This document shows positions 49,594 to 58,617 of a stretch of 64,000 nucleotides of DNA, piece after piece. A program made the translations under genes and the position numbers. Origin of the DNA: Bin87 sp965203985 (lineage in GTDB: Bacteria > Chloroflexota > Dehalococcoidia > Lucifugimonadales > UBA3495); contig CBDBDS010000003.1 in assembly GCA_965203985.1 (NCBI GenBank), forward strand, positions 248,001-312,000. Direction: 5' to 3'. Numbering within the stretch: the first letter of the stretch is position 1; every line of letters starts with the position of its first letter. The notes below the pieces were generated by a model. It was not told where the DNA came from. It was given only the letters and a program-made list of their open reading frames with translations, and searched no databases.

Positions 49594-50547
49594 ATGGAAA
49601 CTGTGGGATTCATTGGTCTGGGAAACATGGGCGGCGGGATGTCCGCCAACATTCAGCGGGCCGGCTACCCGATGATCGTCTACGACCTCAGGGAGGAAGC
49701 GGCGCTGCCCCTGCTTGAGGGCGGGGCGCGCTTGGCGAACACGCCGGCAGAGGTGGCCGAGGCCAGCGACGTGACCTTCACGTCGTTGCCGGGTCCATAC
49801 GAAGTGGAGGCGGTGTCCACGGGCGCGTCGGGAGTGCTGGAGGGGATCAAACCGGGCAGCGTGTACATCGATCTGTCGTCGAGCCGGCCGACGCTGATCC
49901 GGGAGATCGAGCCGCAGTTTCGGGCGAAGGGCTGCCACGTTTTGGACGCGCCGGTGAGCGGTGGGAAGACGGGCGCGGCGTCGGGGAACTTGGCGGTGAT
50001 GGTGGGAGGAGACCGGGAGGTGTTCGACCGGGTGAAGCCGATCCTGGACGCCTTCGGGGACAAGGTGTTCTACGCCGGCGAGATCGGTGCGGGAAGCGTG
50101 GCGAAGCTGGTGCACAACATGATCGGGCACAGTGTGAGGCAGGCCATCGCGGAGGGGCTGACCCTGGGCGTTAAGGCCGGCGTCGATCCCGAACCGCTGT
50201 GGGAGTGCGTGCGACGGGGAGCGCTGGGCCGGATGTCCTTCCTCCACGAGGGGTTGGTGCGGACGATGTTCCGCGGGGAGTTTGAACCGGCGAGCTTCGC
50301 GTTGAACCTGGCGCACAAGGACATATCGCTGGCGACGGAGTTGGCGCGGGAGTACGACGTCCCCATGCCGATGTCGACGCTGGCGCAGCAGATCTCGCTG
50401 CAGGCGATGAACCGCGGCTGGGGACAGGCCGACAGCAGCAGCACCGTGCGGCTCCAGGAGGAGCAAGCGGGCGTGGAAGTACGCGCGCCGCAGGTTGATC
50501 CGGAACGCGCGGCGCGGTTCATCACGACGCATCCTGACGCGGAGTAG
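49594..50547 (+). CDS. 3-hydroxyisobutyrate dehydrogenase family oxidoreductase
   Basis: A 317-residue NAD(P)-dependent beta-hydroxyacid dehydrogenase. VGFIGLGNMGGGMSANI is the dinucleotide motif, DVTFTSLPGPYEV and YIDLSSSRPTLIREI are family strands, HVLDAPVSGGKTGAASGNLAVMVGG is the DAPVSGG substrate motif, and AGSVAKLVHNMIG holds the catalytic lysine. The C-terminal FALNLAHKDISLATELARE and MSTLAQQISLQAMNRGWGQAD complete the helical domain. GGTGA is upstream of the ATG. The substrate could be 3-hydroxyisobutyrate, tartronate semialdehyde or a relative. Confidence 0.92.
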   Translation: METVGFIGLGNMGGGMSANIQRAGYPMIVYDLREEAALPLLEGGARLANTPAEVAEASDVTFTSLPGPYEVEAVSTGASGVLEGIKPGSVYIDLSSSRPTLIREIEPQFRAKGCHVLDAPVSGGKTGAASGNLAVMVGGDREVFDRVKPILDAFGDKVFYAGEIGAGSVAKLVHNMIGHSVRQAIAEGLTLGVKAGVDPEPLWECVRRGALGRMSFLHEGLVRTMFRGEFEPASFALNLAHKDISLATELAREYDVPMPMSTLAQQISLQAMNRGWGQADSSSTVRLQEEQAGVEVRAPQVDPERAARFITTHPDAE

Positions 50548-50559
50548 GCGTACGCTGGT

Positions 50560-52173
50560 ATGCGCGTACTGGCAATTGCGGTGATCGCCGCTCTTGTCGG
50601 CGGGGGCGCCGTCTATGGCGCCCTGCTGTCTCTGGGACAAAACCCGGTGCGGGTGAGCGTACAGCTTAGTCAAGAGACGCCCTCGGTTGCTCCGGCGATA
50701 TCGCCATCGCCCACCGCCGTGGTGCTGCCTACGGCAACAGCTTTATCCACCTCCGTGTCGCCCACGGTTTCGCCCACCGCCACCCTGCGGCCAACACCAA
50801 CTGTATCATCCGCTCCTACTCCCACGCCGAAACCGACACCGGCCGGGCCAACGGAACGGGAGATGGTGGTTAGCGCCTTCGCCGAGTGTAATGGCCAGTA
50901 CTCCGGCGGGGAGAAGCGGCGACGTTTCGCTGCTACCAATTCGGCTATTGACAGGGATCTCCATTCGGTGGCTAGTATCCGGGCTCTGGTGGAGGAGAAT
51001 TGCGGCGGAGTGTTCCCGGATCCGCTGATCGTTGCGGAGCGGTCAAGCGGCACGCCGGCGCCCTCTGCTACGTTGCGTCCCACCTTTGCGCCGCGCCCTA
51101 CGCCCACGCTGCGTCCTACGGCAACTCCGGCAACGACGTCCCTTCCCTCACCGGAACGACGTCATCTACCAGAAAAACGCTATATGCTGGAACTCATCAA
51201 CGCCGAGCGGGCAAAGGCCGGCGTAGGAACCGTTTCGCTAGGCGATAACATCGCTGTCCAGCTGCACGCCGAAGCTGCTTTGGAAAACTGCTTTTCCAGC
51301 CATTGGGGGATTGATGGATTAAAGCCCTATATGCGCTACAGCCTGGCCGGCGGCTATCAGTCCAACGGCGAAAACGGCAGCGGACTGGATTATTGCATCA
51401 GGGCTACCGATGGTTACAGCGCCAACAACAGTATCAGGCAGGAAGTCAAAGAGACTATGGATGGCTGGATGAGCAGTCCCGGGCATCGCCGCAACATCCT
51501 CGACCCGCAGCACAAACGGGTCAGCATTGGATTAGCCTGGGACCGTTACAACACGGCAATGTACCAGCATTTCGAGGGAGATTACGTTGAATACGAGCGG
51601 ACGCCGGTCATATCGGGCGGTGTCCTATCGTTTTTGGGAACGTCCAAGAATGGCGTGCGATTCAGCCAGGAGAGGGATTTGGGAGTGCAGATATTCTACG
51701 ACCCGCCGCCGCACGAACTGACCAGAGGACAGGTTGCACGCACTTATTGTTATGACAACGGGCGCCCGGTTGCCAGTTTGCGATGGCCGTTGACCGGCGG
51801 CTACCGCTGGACTACGAATTCGTTCACTCAGACTTATAACCCTTGCCCCAACCCATACGACGTCCCCGCCGATGCGCGGGCTCCGAACTCACCAGGGGAA
51901 GCTCATCAAGCGTGGCAGGAGGCGTATAACGCCAGTCAATCCCGACGATCCCAGACAATCACCGTCCCTTGGATCACCGCCTCAGAGTGGACAACCACCG
52001 GAACGGAGTTCGCATTGAAAGCGGACATTCGTCAGGTGCTGGACGAGCGTGGGCCAGGCGTGTACACGATGATGGTCTGGGCCGACATCGGCTCCACGCG
52101 GGAGGTCATCTCACAGTATTCCATCTTCCACGAAATAGCTCCTCCAAGCGGATACGGCCCGAGCGACAATTAG
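50560..52173 (+). CDS. Secreted CAP-domain (SCP/PR-1) protein
   Basis: A 537-residue exported protein. An N-terminal signal or anchor helix (LAIAVIAALVGGGAVYGALL) is followed by a Pro/Thr/Ser-rich linker with PT repeats (SPTAVVLPTATALSTSVSPT). The CAP domain starts at RYMLELINAERAKAGVGTVSL, with SSHWGIDGLKPYMRYSLAGG (His), NGENGSG and GWMSSPGHRRNILDPQHKRVSIGLAW (His in SPGHR). The C-terminal 200 residues (GVQIFYDPPPHELTRGQVAR onward) resemble an extra beta-rich domain. CAP proteins bind sterols, lipids or act as toxins; the role here is unknown. Six cysteines suggest disulfides outside the cytoplasm. Confidence 0.85.
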   Translation: MRVLAIAVIAALVGGGAVYGALLSLGQNPVRVSVQLSQETPSVAPAISPSPTAVVLPTATALSTSVSPTVSPTATLRPTPTVSSAPTPTPKPTPAGPTEREMVVSAFAECNGQYSGGEKRRRFAATNSAIDRDLHSVASIRALVEENCGGVFPDPLIVAERSSGTPAPSATLRPTFAPRPTPTLRPTATPATTSLPSPERRHLPEKRYMLELINAERAKAGVGTVSLGDNIAVQLHAEAALENCFSSHWGIDGLKPYMRYSLAGGYQSNGENGSGLDYCIRATDGYSANNSIRQEVKETMDGWMSSPGHRRNILDPQHKRVSIGLAWDRYNTAMYQHFEGDYVEYERTPVISGGVLSFLGTSKNGVRFSQERDLGVQIFYDPPPHELTRGQVARTYCYDNGRPVASLRWPLTGGYRWTTNSFTQTYNPCPNPYDVPADARAPNSPGEAHQAWQEAYNASQSRRSQTITVPWITASEWTTTGTEFALKADIRQVLDERGPGVYTMMVWADIGSTREVISQYSIFHEIAPPSGYGPSDN

Positions 52174-52189
52174 CACATGGGGTTCGCGA

Positions 52190-53089
52190 CTAGTTCGCAA
52201 GCCGGCGCAGTTGGGCGGAGACGATGTCCACGAAGAGGACCAGCAGCAGGTACCAGAAGAGGATAAGGGTGACCTCGGTGAATTTGAAGTGGCTCATGGC
52301 CAGGCGGAATTCGGTTCCGAGGCCGCCGGCGGCGACGAACCCGACCACGATGGTGGTGCGGATGATCACCTCCCAGCGGTAGAAGAGGTAGGTGATGAAC
52401 TTGGGCAGGGCCTCCGGGAGCACGCCGTAGAGGAGCACCTGCATCCGTCCGGCGCCGGTGGAACGCAGTGCCCGCATCGGCCGGGTGTCCAGCCCTTCCA
52501 CGATTTCGGAGCCCAGCTTGCCCAGGATGCCGCCGTTGTGGATGGCTAGGGCGATTACGCCGGGCAGCGTTCCCTGGGTGAATACGAACACCAGGATCAT
52601 GGCCCAGACCAGTTCCGGTACGGCGCGGCTGACGGTGAACAACGCTCGCACCAGGAAGAAGGGCGCCGTCCAGAATGGGGAACGGTAGGGCGCGAGGCTG
52701 CCCGTCATCACGTTGCGCGCGCCGAACATGAACAGTGCGAGAGCCCCAAGGGCGGCCAGTCCGGCGGCGGCGACGCTCATGGCGAGGGTTTCGCCGGCCA
52801 GACGCGCTTTTTCGGCCCACTCATCCGCTTTGTAGAAGGCGGGGGTGGCTGTAGATTCGGCGCCGATCAGACCGCGGGCGAAGTCCGCAGCCTTGGAGAC
52901 GGGTTCAAGCGAAAACAGGTTCCGGGTCGGGAAGTGGTCGTTCCCGATGATGGTCGCCCACGCGGCTAACGCCATGATGAACGCGACGGCAGTGGAGGCG
53001 GCGAGGAACCCGATGCGGCGGGCGGGAGCAATGGGCGCCGTGGCTCCGCCGCGGGCTACGGGTTCCCCCCGGCCGTATTGGGTAGCCAT
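52190..53089 (-). CDS. Phosphonate-type ABC transporter permease (PhnE-like, second copy)
   Basis: A 299-residue integral membrane protein of the PhnE family with five or six helices. RIGFLAASTAVAFIMALAAW is the first helix. The coupling motif lies at RTIVRAVPELVWA-type sequence (SRAVPELVWAMILVFVFTQGTLPGVIALAIHNGGILGKLGSEI), including EEL-like VEGLDTRPMRALRSTGAGRMQVLLYGVLPEALPKF, the EAA loop that docks on the ATPase. The ATG at 53089 lies five bases after the stop of the other permease, within the importer operon (phnD-phnC-phnE-phnE on the minus strand). Substrates of this class are phosphonate, phosphite or, in close relatives, selenate. Confidence 0.9.
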   Translation of the reverse strand: MATQYGRGEPVARGGATAPIAPARRIGFLAASTAVAFIMALAAWATIIGNDHFPTRNLFSLEPVSKAADFARGLIGAESTATPAFYKADEWAEKARLAGETLAMSVAAAGLAALGALALFMFGARNVMTGSLAPYRSPFWTAPFFLVRALFTVSRAVPELVWAMILVFVFTQGTLPGVIALAIHNGGILGKLGSEIVEGLDTRPMRALRSTGAGRMQVLLYGVLPEALPKFITYLFYRWEVIIRTTIVVGFVAAGGLGTEFRLAMSHFKFTEVTLILFWYLLLVLFVDIVSAQLRRLAN

Positions 53090-53093
53090 GAGC

Positions 53094-53903
53094 CTAGCCC
53101 TGCTCGATGGCGACGCGGCGGCGGACCAGCGAGCTCCACAGGTCCACCACCAGTACCAGCGCGATGAGGAAATAAACGAAGGTCCACATCCGGCTGTAAT
53201 CGATGTCCTGCAGAGAGATGTGGATGTTGTGACCGAGGCCACCCAGACCCACGAAGCTCAGAATGGCGGCGGACCGGATCCCGCATTCCAGGCGATAGAA
53301 GGTATAACTGAGCATGTCGGGCAGGGCCATGGGTAGCCGGCCGAACCAGAAGACCCTCCACTCGGACGCGCCGGCTCCGCGCAATGCCCGCAGGGGAGCA
53401 TCCGGTACATCCTGGAGCAGTTCGGCGTAAATGCGGCCCAAGATGCCGCCGTAGGGCAGCCCCAGGGCCAGCACGCCGGCCATGGGCGACAGTCCCAGGG
53501 CCGCGACGAAGAGCCAGGCCCACACCAGCTCATGGATGGCGCGGAACACCGCCAACGCAAAGCGGGCCGACGAGATGTTCCAACGGCGCGCCCAGGGTGA
53601 CCGAACCAAGGTTCCCGATCCCAGGATACCCAAGGGGATACCTATAAACAGCGCTACGGTCATGCCGGCCCAGGCGTAGGCGAGGGTGGTCCAGGTGGAA
53701 CGGGCGCCGATGGACAGGACGTCCGGGGTCAGTTGGGGCTGAATCGCCGCCGCGACGATCTGCCCGACGGCGTGTACGCCACCGGCATTGAGCAGGCCGT
53801 CGTCCCATCCGATGCCCGCCAGGCTGACCGCGAAAGCGATCACCAAGATTGCGGTCAGCGCGCCACGCCCGCTCAGGGACCCCGCGTGGGCGCGGTCATT
53901 CAT
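53094..53903 (-). CDS. Phosphonate-type ABC transporter permease (PhnE-like)
   Basis: A 269-residue permease. ALTAILVIAFAVSLAGIGWD is helix 1, IGIPLGILGSGTL and FRAIHELVWAWLFVAALGLSPM are the next, and the EAA loop is AELLQDVPDAPLRALRGAGASEWRVFWFGRLPMALPDML. Its pair partner is the adjacent second permease, giving a heterodimeric channel. The ATG at 53903 overlaps the phnC stop by eight bases, and GGAGG lies upstream within the phnC tail. Its loop motif is well conserved. Confidence 0.9.
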   Translation of the reverse strand: MNDRAHAGSLSGRGALTAILVIAFAVSLAGIGWDDGLLNAGGVHAVGQIVAAAIQPQLTPDVLSIGARSTWTTLAYAWAGMTVALFIGIPLGILGSGTLVRSPWARRWNISSARFALAVFRAIHELVWAWLFVAALGLSPMAGVLALGLPYGGILGRIYAELLQDVPDAPLRALRGAGASEWRVFWFGRLPMALPDMLSYTFYRLECGIRSAAILSFVGLGGLGHNIHISLQDIDYSRMWTFVYFLIALVLVVDLWSSLVRRRVAIEQG

Positions 53904-54708
53904 CCCGGAGGCCCTCCAGCGCGTAGAGGGCGTCCAGCTGATCGTCGGTGACCATGTGGGAAGGCAGGTCGAATTCGCGTTCGCCGTTGCGGAGGCCGAT
54001 GAGGCGTCCGAAGTAGGTTCGCGCCACATCGGTGGAATGGACGGTGGCCACCAGGGTTTTGCCGGCCTGGCGGGCGGATTCGCTCAGGATACCCATCACC
54101 TCTTCGGCCCGGGCCGGGTCCAGGGATGAAACCGGTTCGTCGGCGATGATGATGGCGGGATCCTGCACCAGGAGGCGAGCCACCGCTACCCGTTGCTGTT
54201 CGCCGCCGGAGAGGAAGCCAGCCCGAACCCGCGCGCGGTCCACGACGCCCACTTGTTCCAGGGCGGTCAAGCCTACCTGGCGGTCCTGGGGCCACAGCAA
54301 CGAGACGACCGACTTGAGAAGACCCCAGTCGCCCAACCGTCCGGCCAGAACGTTCTGCAAGGACGAGAGGTTGGGGACGAGGTCGTACTGCTGGTGGATC
54401 ATGCCCACTTCGCGGGAGAGTTCACGGCCGGGATGCAGGTCGGCCAGGTTCTTGCCGCGCAGGTAGATGGATCCTTGGGACGGCTCCAGCTCGCCGGCGA
54501 TCATGGACAGCAGCGTGGTTTTGCCGCTGCCGCTGGGCCCGAGCAGCGCCACCGTCTCGCCTGGCTCGATGGTCAACGAGATCGGGCGAACGGCCTCGAC
54601 ATCGCCGTAGGTCTTGCCGGCGCCATCGATCAGTATCGCCGGGTGGTTACTGTTCGGAGATGAGGCCGAGGTCGCGGGCGATATTTTCGATGGGGAGGTA
54701 GTTTTCAT
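53896..54708 (-). CDS. phnC: Phosphonate-type ABC transporter ATPase (PhnC-like)
   Basis: A 270-residue ATPase. Walker A is GPSGSGKTTLLSM, Q-loop HQQYDLVPNLSSLQNVLAGRLG (typical PhnC wording), signature LSGGEQQRVAVARL, Walker B AIIIADEPVSSLDP, and switch His in TVHSTDVA. The ATG at 54708 lies 62 bases inside the end of the binding-protein gene; there is no other start codon before the ATPase core, so the N-terminal 20 residues (KTTSPSKISPATSASSPNS) are probably a consequence of the overlap. It is the energy subunit of the importer. Confidence 0.9.
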   Translation of the reverse strand: MKTTSPSKISPATSASSPNSNHPAILIDGAGKTYGDVEAVRPISLTIEPGETVALLGPSGSGKTTLLSMIAGELEPSQGSIYLRGKNLADLHPGRELSREVGMIHQQYDLVPNLSSLQNVLAGRLGDWGLLKSVVSLLWPQDRQVGLTALEQVGVVDRARVRAGFLSGGEQQRVAVARLLVQDPAIIIADEPVSSLDPARAEEVMGILSESARQAGKTLVATVHSTDVARTYFGRLIGLRNGEREFDLPSHMVTDDQLDALYALEGLRDE

Positions 54709-55540
54709 TGGAAGTAGGTATGAACCGGTCGGCCTGAAAGGCGTTCATGATTTCCTGGTCACGACCGCCGTTGGCGGCGTTCAGCTTGAGAACGGCGTCG
54801 ACCAAACGCTGGGTGAAACCGGAGCCGTAGACCTCGTCGAGCCCCGGTCGGACCACCCAGTGGTAGTCGACGTAGCCGGGGGAGGTATAGAAGGCGGTGA
54901 CCCGGGAGGTGTCTACGTCGCCCTGCTCCACGCGGGTTTTCCACACGTTGGCGTTGAGGGCGCCGGCTTCGACCGCGCCGGCTTCGACCTGTTTCCAGGT
55001 GGCGTCATGGGAGCCGCTGTACGCCACGCTCTTGAAGTCGGTCTCGGGTACGATCCCTTCCTGACCGAGGAAAAAGCGGGGCATCAGATTGCCGGAGGTC
55101 GAATTCTCGCTGCCGAAAGTGAAGGTGCGGCCTTTGAGATCGCCCAGGGACGATATGCCGGAATCGGGCGCGGCGACGAATACGGAGGTAAAGTTTTCGT
55201 CGGTGCTGCGCTGGGCGACCGCGTCGGAGCCGGGGACCGCGAGGCGCGCCTGTACGCCGGTCAGGCCGCCGTACCACGCCAGCTGGACATCGTTGTTGTC
55301 CCACCCGGTGACCAGGGCGGCGTAGGACTGGGAAGGCAGGTAGCGGACGGGGACTCCGGTTTCCTCGCTGATGTGCTCGGCAAGGAGGTTGAAACGCGCT
55401 TCCAGGACGGCGACGTCCTGATCGGGGATGCCGCCCAAAAAGAGAACGGGCTGTTCATCTTCCGCGCAAGCGGTTACCACCAGAAGGGCTGAGAGCAGTG
55501 CAAAGACCGCAACCGCGCGCGCCAGGAGTTTATGTAACAT
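54647..55540 (-). CDS. Phosphonate/selenate-type ABC transporter binding lipoprotein (PhnD-like)
   Basis: A 297-residue binding protein with a lipoprotein signal (ALLSALLVVTAC, lipidated C25). VRYLPSQSYAALVTGWDNNDVQLAWYGGLTGVQAR and FTSVFVAAPDSGISSLGDLKGRTFTFGSENSTSGNLMP follow the PhnD pattern. The later VAYSGSHDATWKQVEAGAVEAGALNANVWKTRVEQGDVDT and FYTSPGYVDYHWVVR resemble the putative selenate branch (TIGR04553 as I recall it) more than E. coli PhnD. The gene starts the phnD-phnC-phnE-phnE order on the minus strand. No C-P lyase genes are nearby, which also argues against phosphonate use. Substrate unproven. Confidence 0.88.
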   Translation of the reverse strand: MLHKLLARAVAVFALLSALLVVTACAEDEQPVLFLGGIPDQDVAVLEARFNLLAEHISEETGVPVRYLPSQSYAALVTGWDNNDVQLAWYGGLTGVQARLAVPGSDAVAQRSTDENFTSVFVAAPDSGISSLGDLKGRTFTFGSENSTSGNLMPRFFLGQEGIVPETDFKSVAYSGSHDATWKQVEAGAVEAGALNANVWKTRVEQGDVDTSRVTAFYTSPGYVDYHWVVRPGLDEVYGSGFTQRLVDAVLKLNAANGGRDQEIMNAFQADRFIPTSNENYLPIENIARDLGLISEQ

Positions 55541-55781
55541 GTGCGTTTCACCATCATTCGTCAGGAGGCGTCGTCAGACGCCATTGCTACGGGTAAGACG
55601 GGAAACGCGCACGCAGCGAAAAAGGGGATCAGTTACTCACCCGGCGCACGATGCACCCGCCCACCACTCAACCCGGAGTGGTCGGCAATGCGTTCAAGTG
55701 AATCCAGAGCCCGCGCTGCACATACGGCGACGAATGATAGCGAGGGCCGGCGGCGGCGTCAACGCTGGGCGGAGCTGAAAA

Positions 55782-58391
55782 TCACTCCACCAACAATACG
55801 TTCTGATGGCAGACCTCATACTCGCGGTCGCCGTTGGTGAGCGCAATGCAGATCTGATAACTGCCCGGATAATATGGAGCATACGTGGCCCGGTTGCGGC
55901 CAGACTCCATGATGGATTCGTCGTATCGGAAATGACCCCCAATGCTATCGCCGCACTCGTTGCTGAAATTAGTGCGGTACCATCCGGGTTCGCGGAGGAT
56001 TGACGGGGCTTCCCATTCCACCCGGATGCGCCTCTGGTCGTCCACATATACGACCACGTTCTGCGGGCCATGGGGGGCAATGGATCGAGGGCCCGTCACA
56101 TACGCGACAGTGCCGAATGGTCCATCGTCACCGAAGAACGGTACTGATAACCATTGCGACTGGTACTCGTATTTCTCCACCATGGCGACAACGCTGGCGA
56201 AAGCGTCGCGATACCGGCTCGGCAAATTCGCGTCGGCGTTGATCTTATTCAACACTTGCTGTCGGCCTTGGGAATGATAGAGAGGACCGTCAAAAATGGT
56301 CTTCCAAGCACTGACCACCGCGTGCCGTTCCGACACGGACAGCGCAAGGTGTTCCAACCCGGGATAGATTTCGTGCAGGTAGGACAGCGACAGTCCAAAA
56401 TGTTCGCGCACATACTGCGACCCGAACCCGCGGTCCGGGTTATGACAAGTGCGGAAATAGCCATTTCCAGCAACGGCCGGTAGCGTTTCGATGAAATCGA
56501 TCAGTTTCTGTCGTCTCGCGTCTTCAATTTGAGTTCTGAGCGGTTCCGACAAACGACCCGTTCGATAGTTGTGATCAACGTGCGGGGATCGCCACTGTTC
56601 AAGTTGCGGCAATGCAAAGCGGCCATAAGCCGTGTTCCAAAGGTCTCGGTCGTATGATTGAAGATGCTTGGTGCGCTGCGATTCCTGATGCCAGGTCGTT
56701 TCTCGGCCGTCGTCTTTCAGAAACCCGACGTAGTAGCGTCTCAATCTGGGCGGGATCAGGGACAAATTCTGAGCTGCGAACGCAGGCACGTTGGTCTCAT
56801 GAACGTGATACAGATAATCCCAGAGGCGATAAAACTGCTCGTTCGCGATGATTGTCGCCGTGGGTTCGCCGTCGATCCGATCCGGCAGACCTCGCGTCAT
56901 CGACTCGTAGTAGGGTCGCCACTGCTCCATTGGGTTGGCGAGTTCCTGGTTATCCAATGCACGAAACACCACCATGAAAGTGCGAACGTCTCTTCGGAAC
57001 GAATGGAGGTTCAACCGATCACAAGATTCCGGGAAACCGTCCCAGTAACTCCAAAACAGGTGCATCGTTTCGTGCATCATAGCCCAGGGGCCGGGATGAC
57101 CAATCCCCAAGTAGTTGGCCCAAACCCCGGCCCATCCCGGTTCTCCAACCATTCTGACTACCTGGATATGCTGATGCATCCATGCCCTGGCCTCGTCAGT
57201 CAGCCCATAAATGTCGGCCGCAGCATCGATCTCGCGCTTTGCCCACTCGTCGTTTACCGGCAGAGATGCCGGCGTCCACGCACGCAATCCGCTGCCGAAC
57301 GGCTCGCCGGCCACATTGATCGGCGTGGTGGTTACCACCCCATCCAGATTGCGAGCATGAACTTGCACCACATACGTCAGGCCCGGTGCCATGCCATGGA
57401 TGTCAACACACCGTTCGGCGCTCCATTTAGTCATCCTTCGCAAAACGCCGCCATCAAAAACCAGGACCCGGTACTCCGTATAATCCGGATCGGTGATGTT
57501 AACGATCGGCACCTGAAAACTGCCCGGTTTACGAGCCATGAATATGGCCACTTCAGGTTCGCTGGCCAGGGTTGTTATGGAGTATTCCGAGGTTTCCGCG
57601 TCTCCGGCAGGCGTCTCGCCTTGAACCACATAGACGTACCTGGTATTCGGCACCAGGCCCTGGTCAATGAAAGAATCCGTTCCCGAACCAAGATGAGCCA
57701 CCAACTTGCCTTCACGGTAAATGTCAGCTCCGGCCGGATAACGGTCCGTTTCAGCCCACGACACCGTAACACTGCTGGTGGACGTGGCGATTACACTGAA
57801 CGGCCCATCAATCGTAGCGATGGTAGCCGGCGCACCGGCTCGGCCAGGTGGCCGTATAGGCTCTGTTTCGACGTAGGAAACGCCGGTCAAACCATCTTCT
57901 GCCAGCGCATGATCAGTTCCAGTTTCTCGGATCGTTTTCAATATCCCGGCAGGGACCGGTGCGCTATCAGAAAAACGGCTGGGTGGCCGATTGGGTACGG
58001 GAGTTGCATGAAACTCTCGAACCGACCCCGAGGCGGCCCCTACGTCTCCGCCGGCTATCGCCGGCACGACCGCCAAAGCGACCGATCCCGATTTGTTGTG
58101 GCCGTCTTGAGTCGTGGATTGGATTTCAGCGCTGCCCGTTTTTTGGACCGGAGCCGCCGCATCGGAACCTGAGACGCGCGCCTGAACCGGAGTGGGGGTG
58201 GGGTCAGGATGAGGGGGCTCAAGCGTGCCGTGCGGCTCGTGAGGATGGCCCTGCGCCGGAGTGACGCCATCGGACAATGACCATAGCGCGGTGGTCACCA
58301 GCAACACGGAGACGCACAGCGAAGCAACTGCTATGGATCGGAGCGACAACAGTCGGCGCCCACTGCGGCGTATGGGCAGAACGCTAAACAT
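55782..58391 (-). CDS. Large secreted protein with fibronectin-like repeats and HETMH zinc-protease motif
   Basis: An 869-residue protein. An N-terminal signal helix (IAVASLCVSVLLVTTALWSL) is followed by a Pro/Thr/His-rich linker to about residue 160. Fibronectin type III-like modules follow: residues 196-276 (FSVIATSTSSVTVSWAETDR, LVPNTRYVYVVQGETPAGD) and about 282-360. A catalytic-looking domain has H440-E-T-M-H444 within GPWAMMHETMHLFWSYWDG, the HExxH zinc motif, but the third ligand cannot be assigned. The C-terminal 100 residues form another beta module (PQNVVVYVDDQRRIRVEWEA). There are several cysteine pairs. The family is not recognised; a secreted metallopeptidase or peptidase-like binding protein is inferred. 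It stands alone on its strand. Confidence 0.75.
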   Translation of the reverse strand: MFSVLPIRRSGRRLLSLRSIAVASLCVSVLLVTTALWSLSDGVTPAQGHPHEPHGTLEPPHPDPTPTPVQARVSGSDAAAPVQKTGSAEIQSTTQDGHNKSGSVALAVVPAIAGGDVGAASGSVREFHATPVPNRPPSRFSDSAPVPAGILKTIRETGTDHALAEDGLTGVSYVETEPIRPPGRAGAPATIATIDGPFSVIATSTSSVTVSWAETDRYPAGADIYREGKLVAHLGSGTDSFIDQGLVPNTRYVYVVQGETPAGDAETSEYSITTLASEPEVAIFMARKPGSFQVPIVNITDPDYTEYRVLVFDGGVLRRMTKWSAERCVDIHGMAPGLTYVVQVHARNLDGVVTTTPINVAGEPFGSGLRAWTPASLPVNDEWAKREIDAAADIYGLTDEARAWMHQHIQVVRMVGEPGWAGVWANYLGIGHPGPWAMMHETMHLFWSYWDGFPESCDRLNLHSFRRDVRTFMVVFRALDNQELANPMEQWRPYYESMTRGLPDRIDGEPTATIIANEQFYRLWDYLYHVHETNVPAFAAQNLSLIPPRLRRYYVGFLKDDGRETTWHQESQRTKHLQSYDRDLWNTAYGRFALPQLEQWRSPHVDHNYRTGRLSEPLRTQIEDARRQKLIDFIETLPAVAGNGYFRTCHNPDRGFGSQYVREHFGLSLSYLHEIYPGLEHLALSVSERHAVVSAWKTIFDGPLYHSQGRQQVLNKINADANLPSRYRDAFASVVAMVEKYEYQSQWLSVPFFGDDGPFGTVAYVTGPRSIAPHGPQNVVVYVDDQRRIRVEWEAPSILREPGWYRTNFSNECGDSIGGHFRYDESIMESGRNRATYAPYYPGSYQICIALTNGDREYEVCHQNVLLVE

Positions 58392-58617
58392 GACTTTCCA
58401 CGACGAATGACGTGAGCCAGAAATGAACTGGTACCCGGCCTATCGTGATTTTCAGCGCTGGCAATACGGGTACCGCGTTTTTCATGAGGTGTCCTCTTGC
58501 GGATGTTCGAACCCAAATAGCCCACCCAGTTTGTCTTTTACATCGATGAACAGGACGCAGACAACGCCGGCTCCCAGATCTACATGTGCGCTGTCCAGGG
58601 TGCGGAGCAGGGGCCAC

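Noticed and set aside
56658..58172. A 504-codon frame on the plus strand opposite the HETMH protein gene
   Set aside because: Antisense shadow; the minus-strand product has a signal peptide and domain-like blocks while this frame is rich in Arg/His without motifs.
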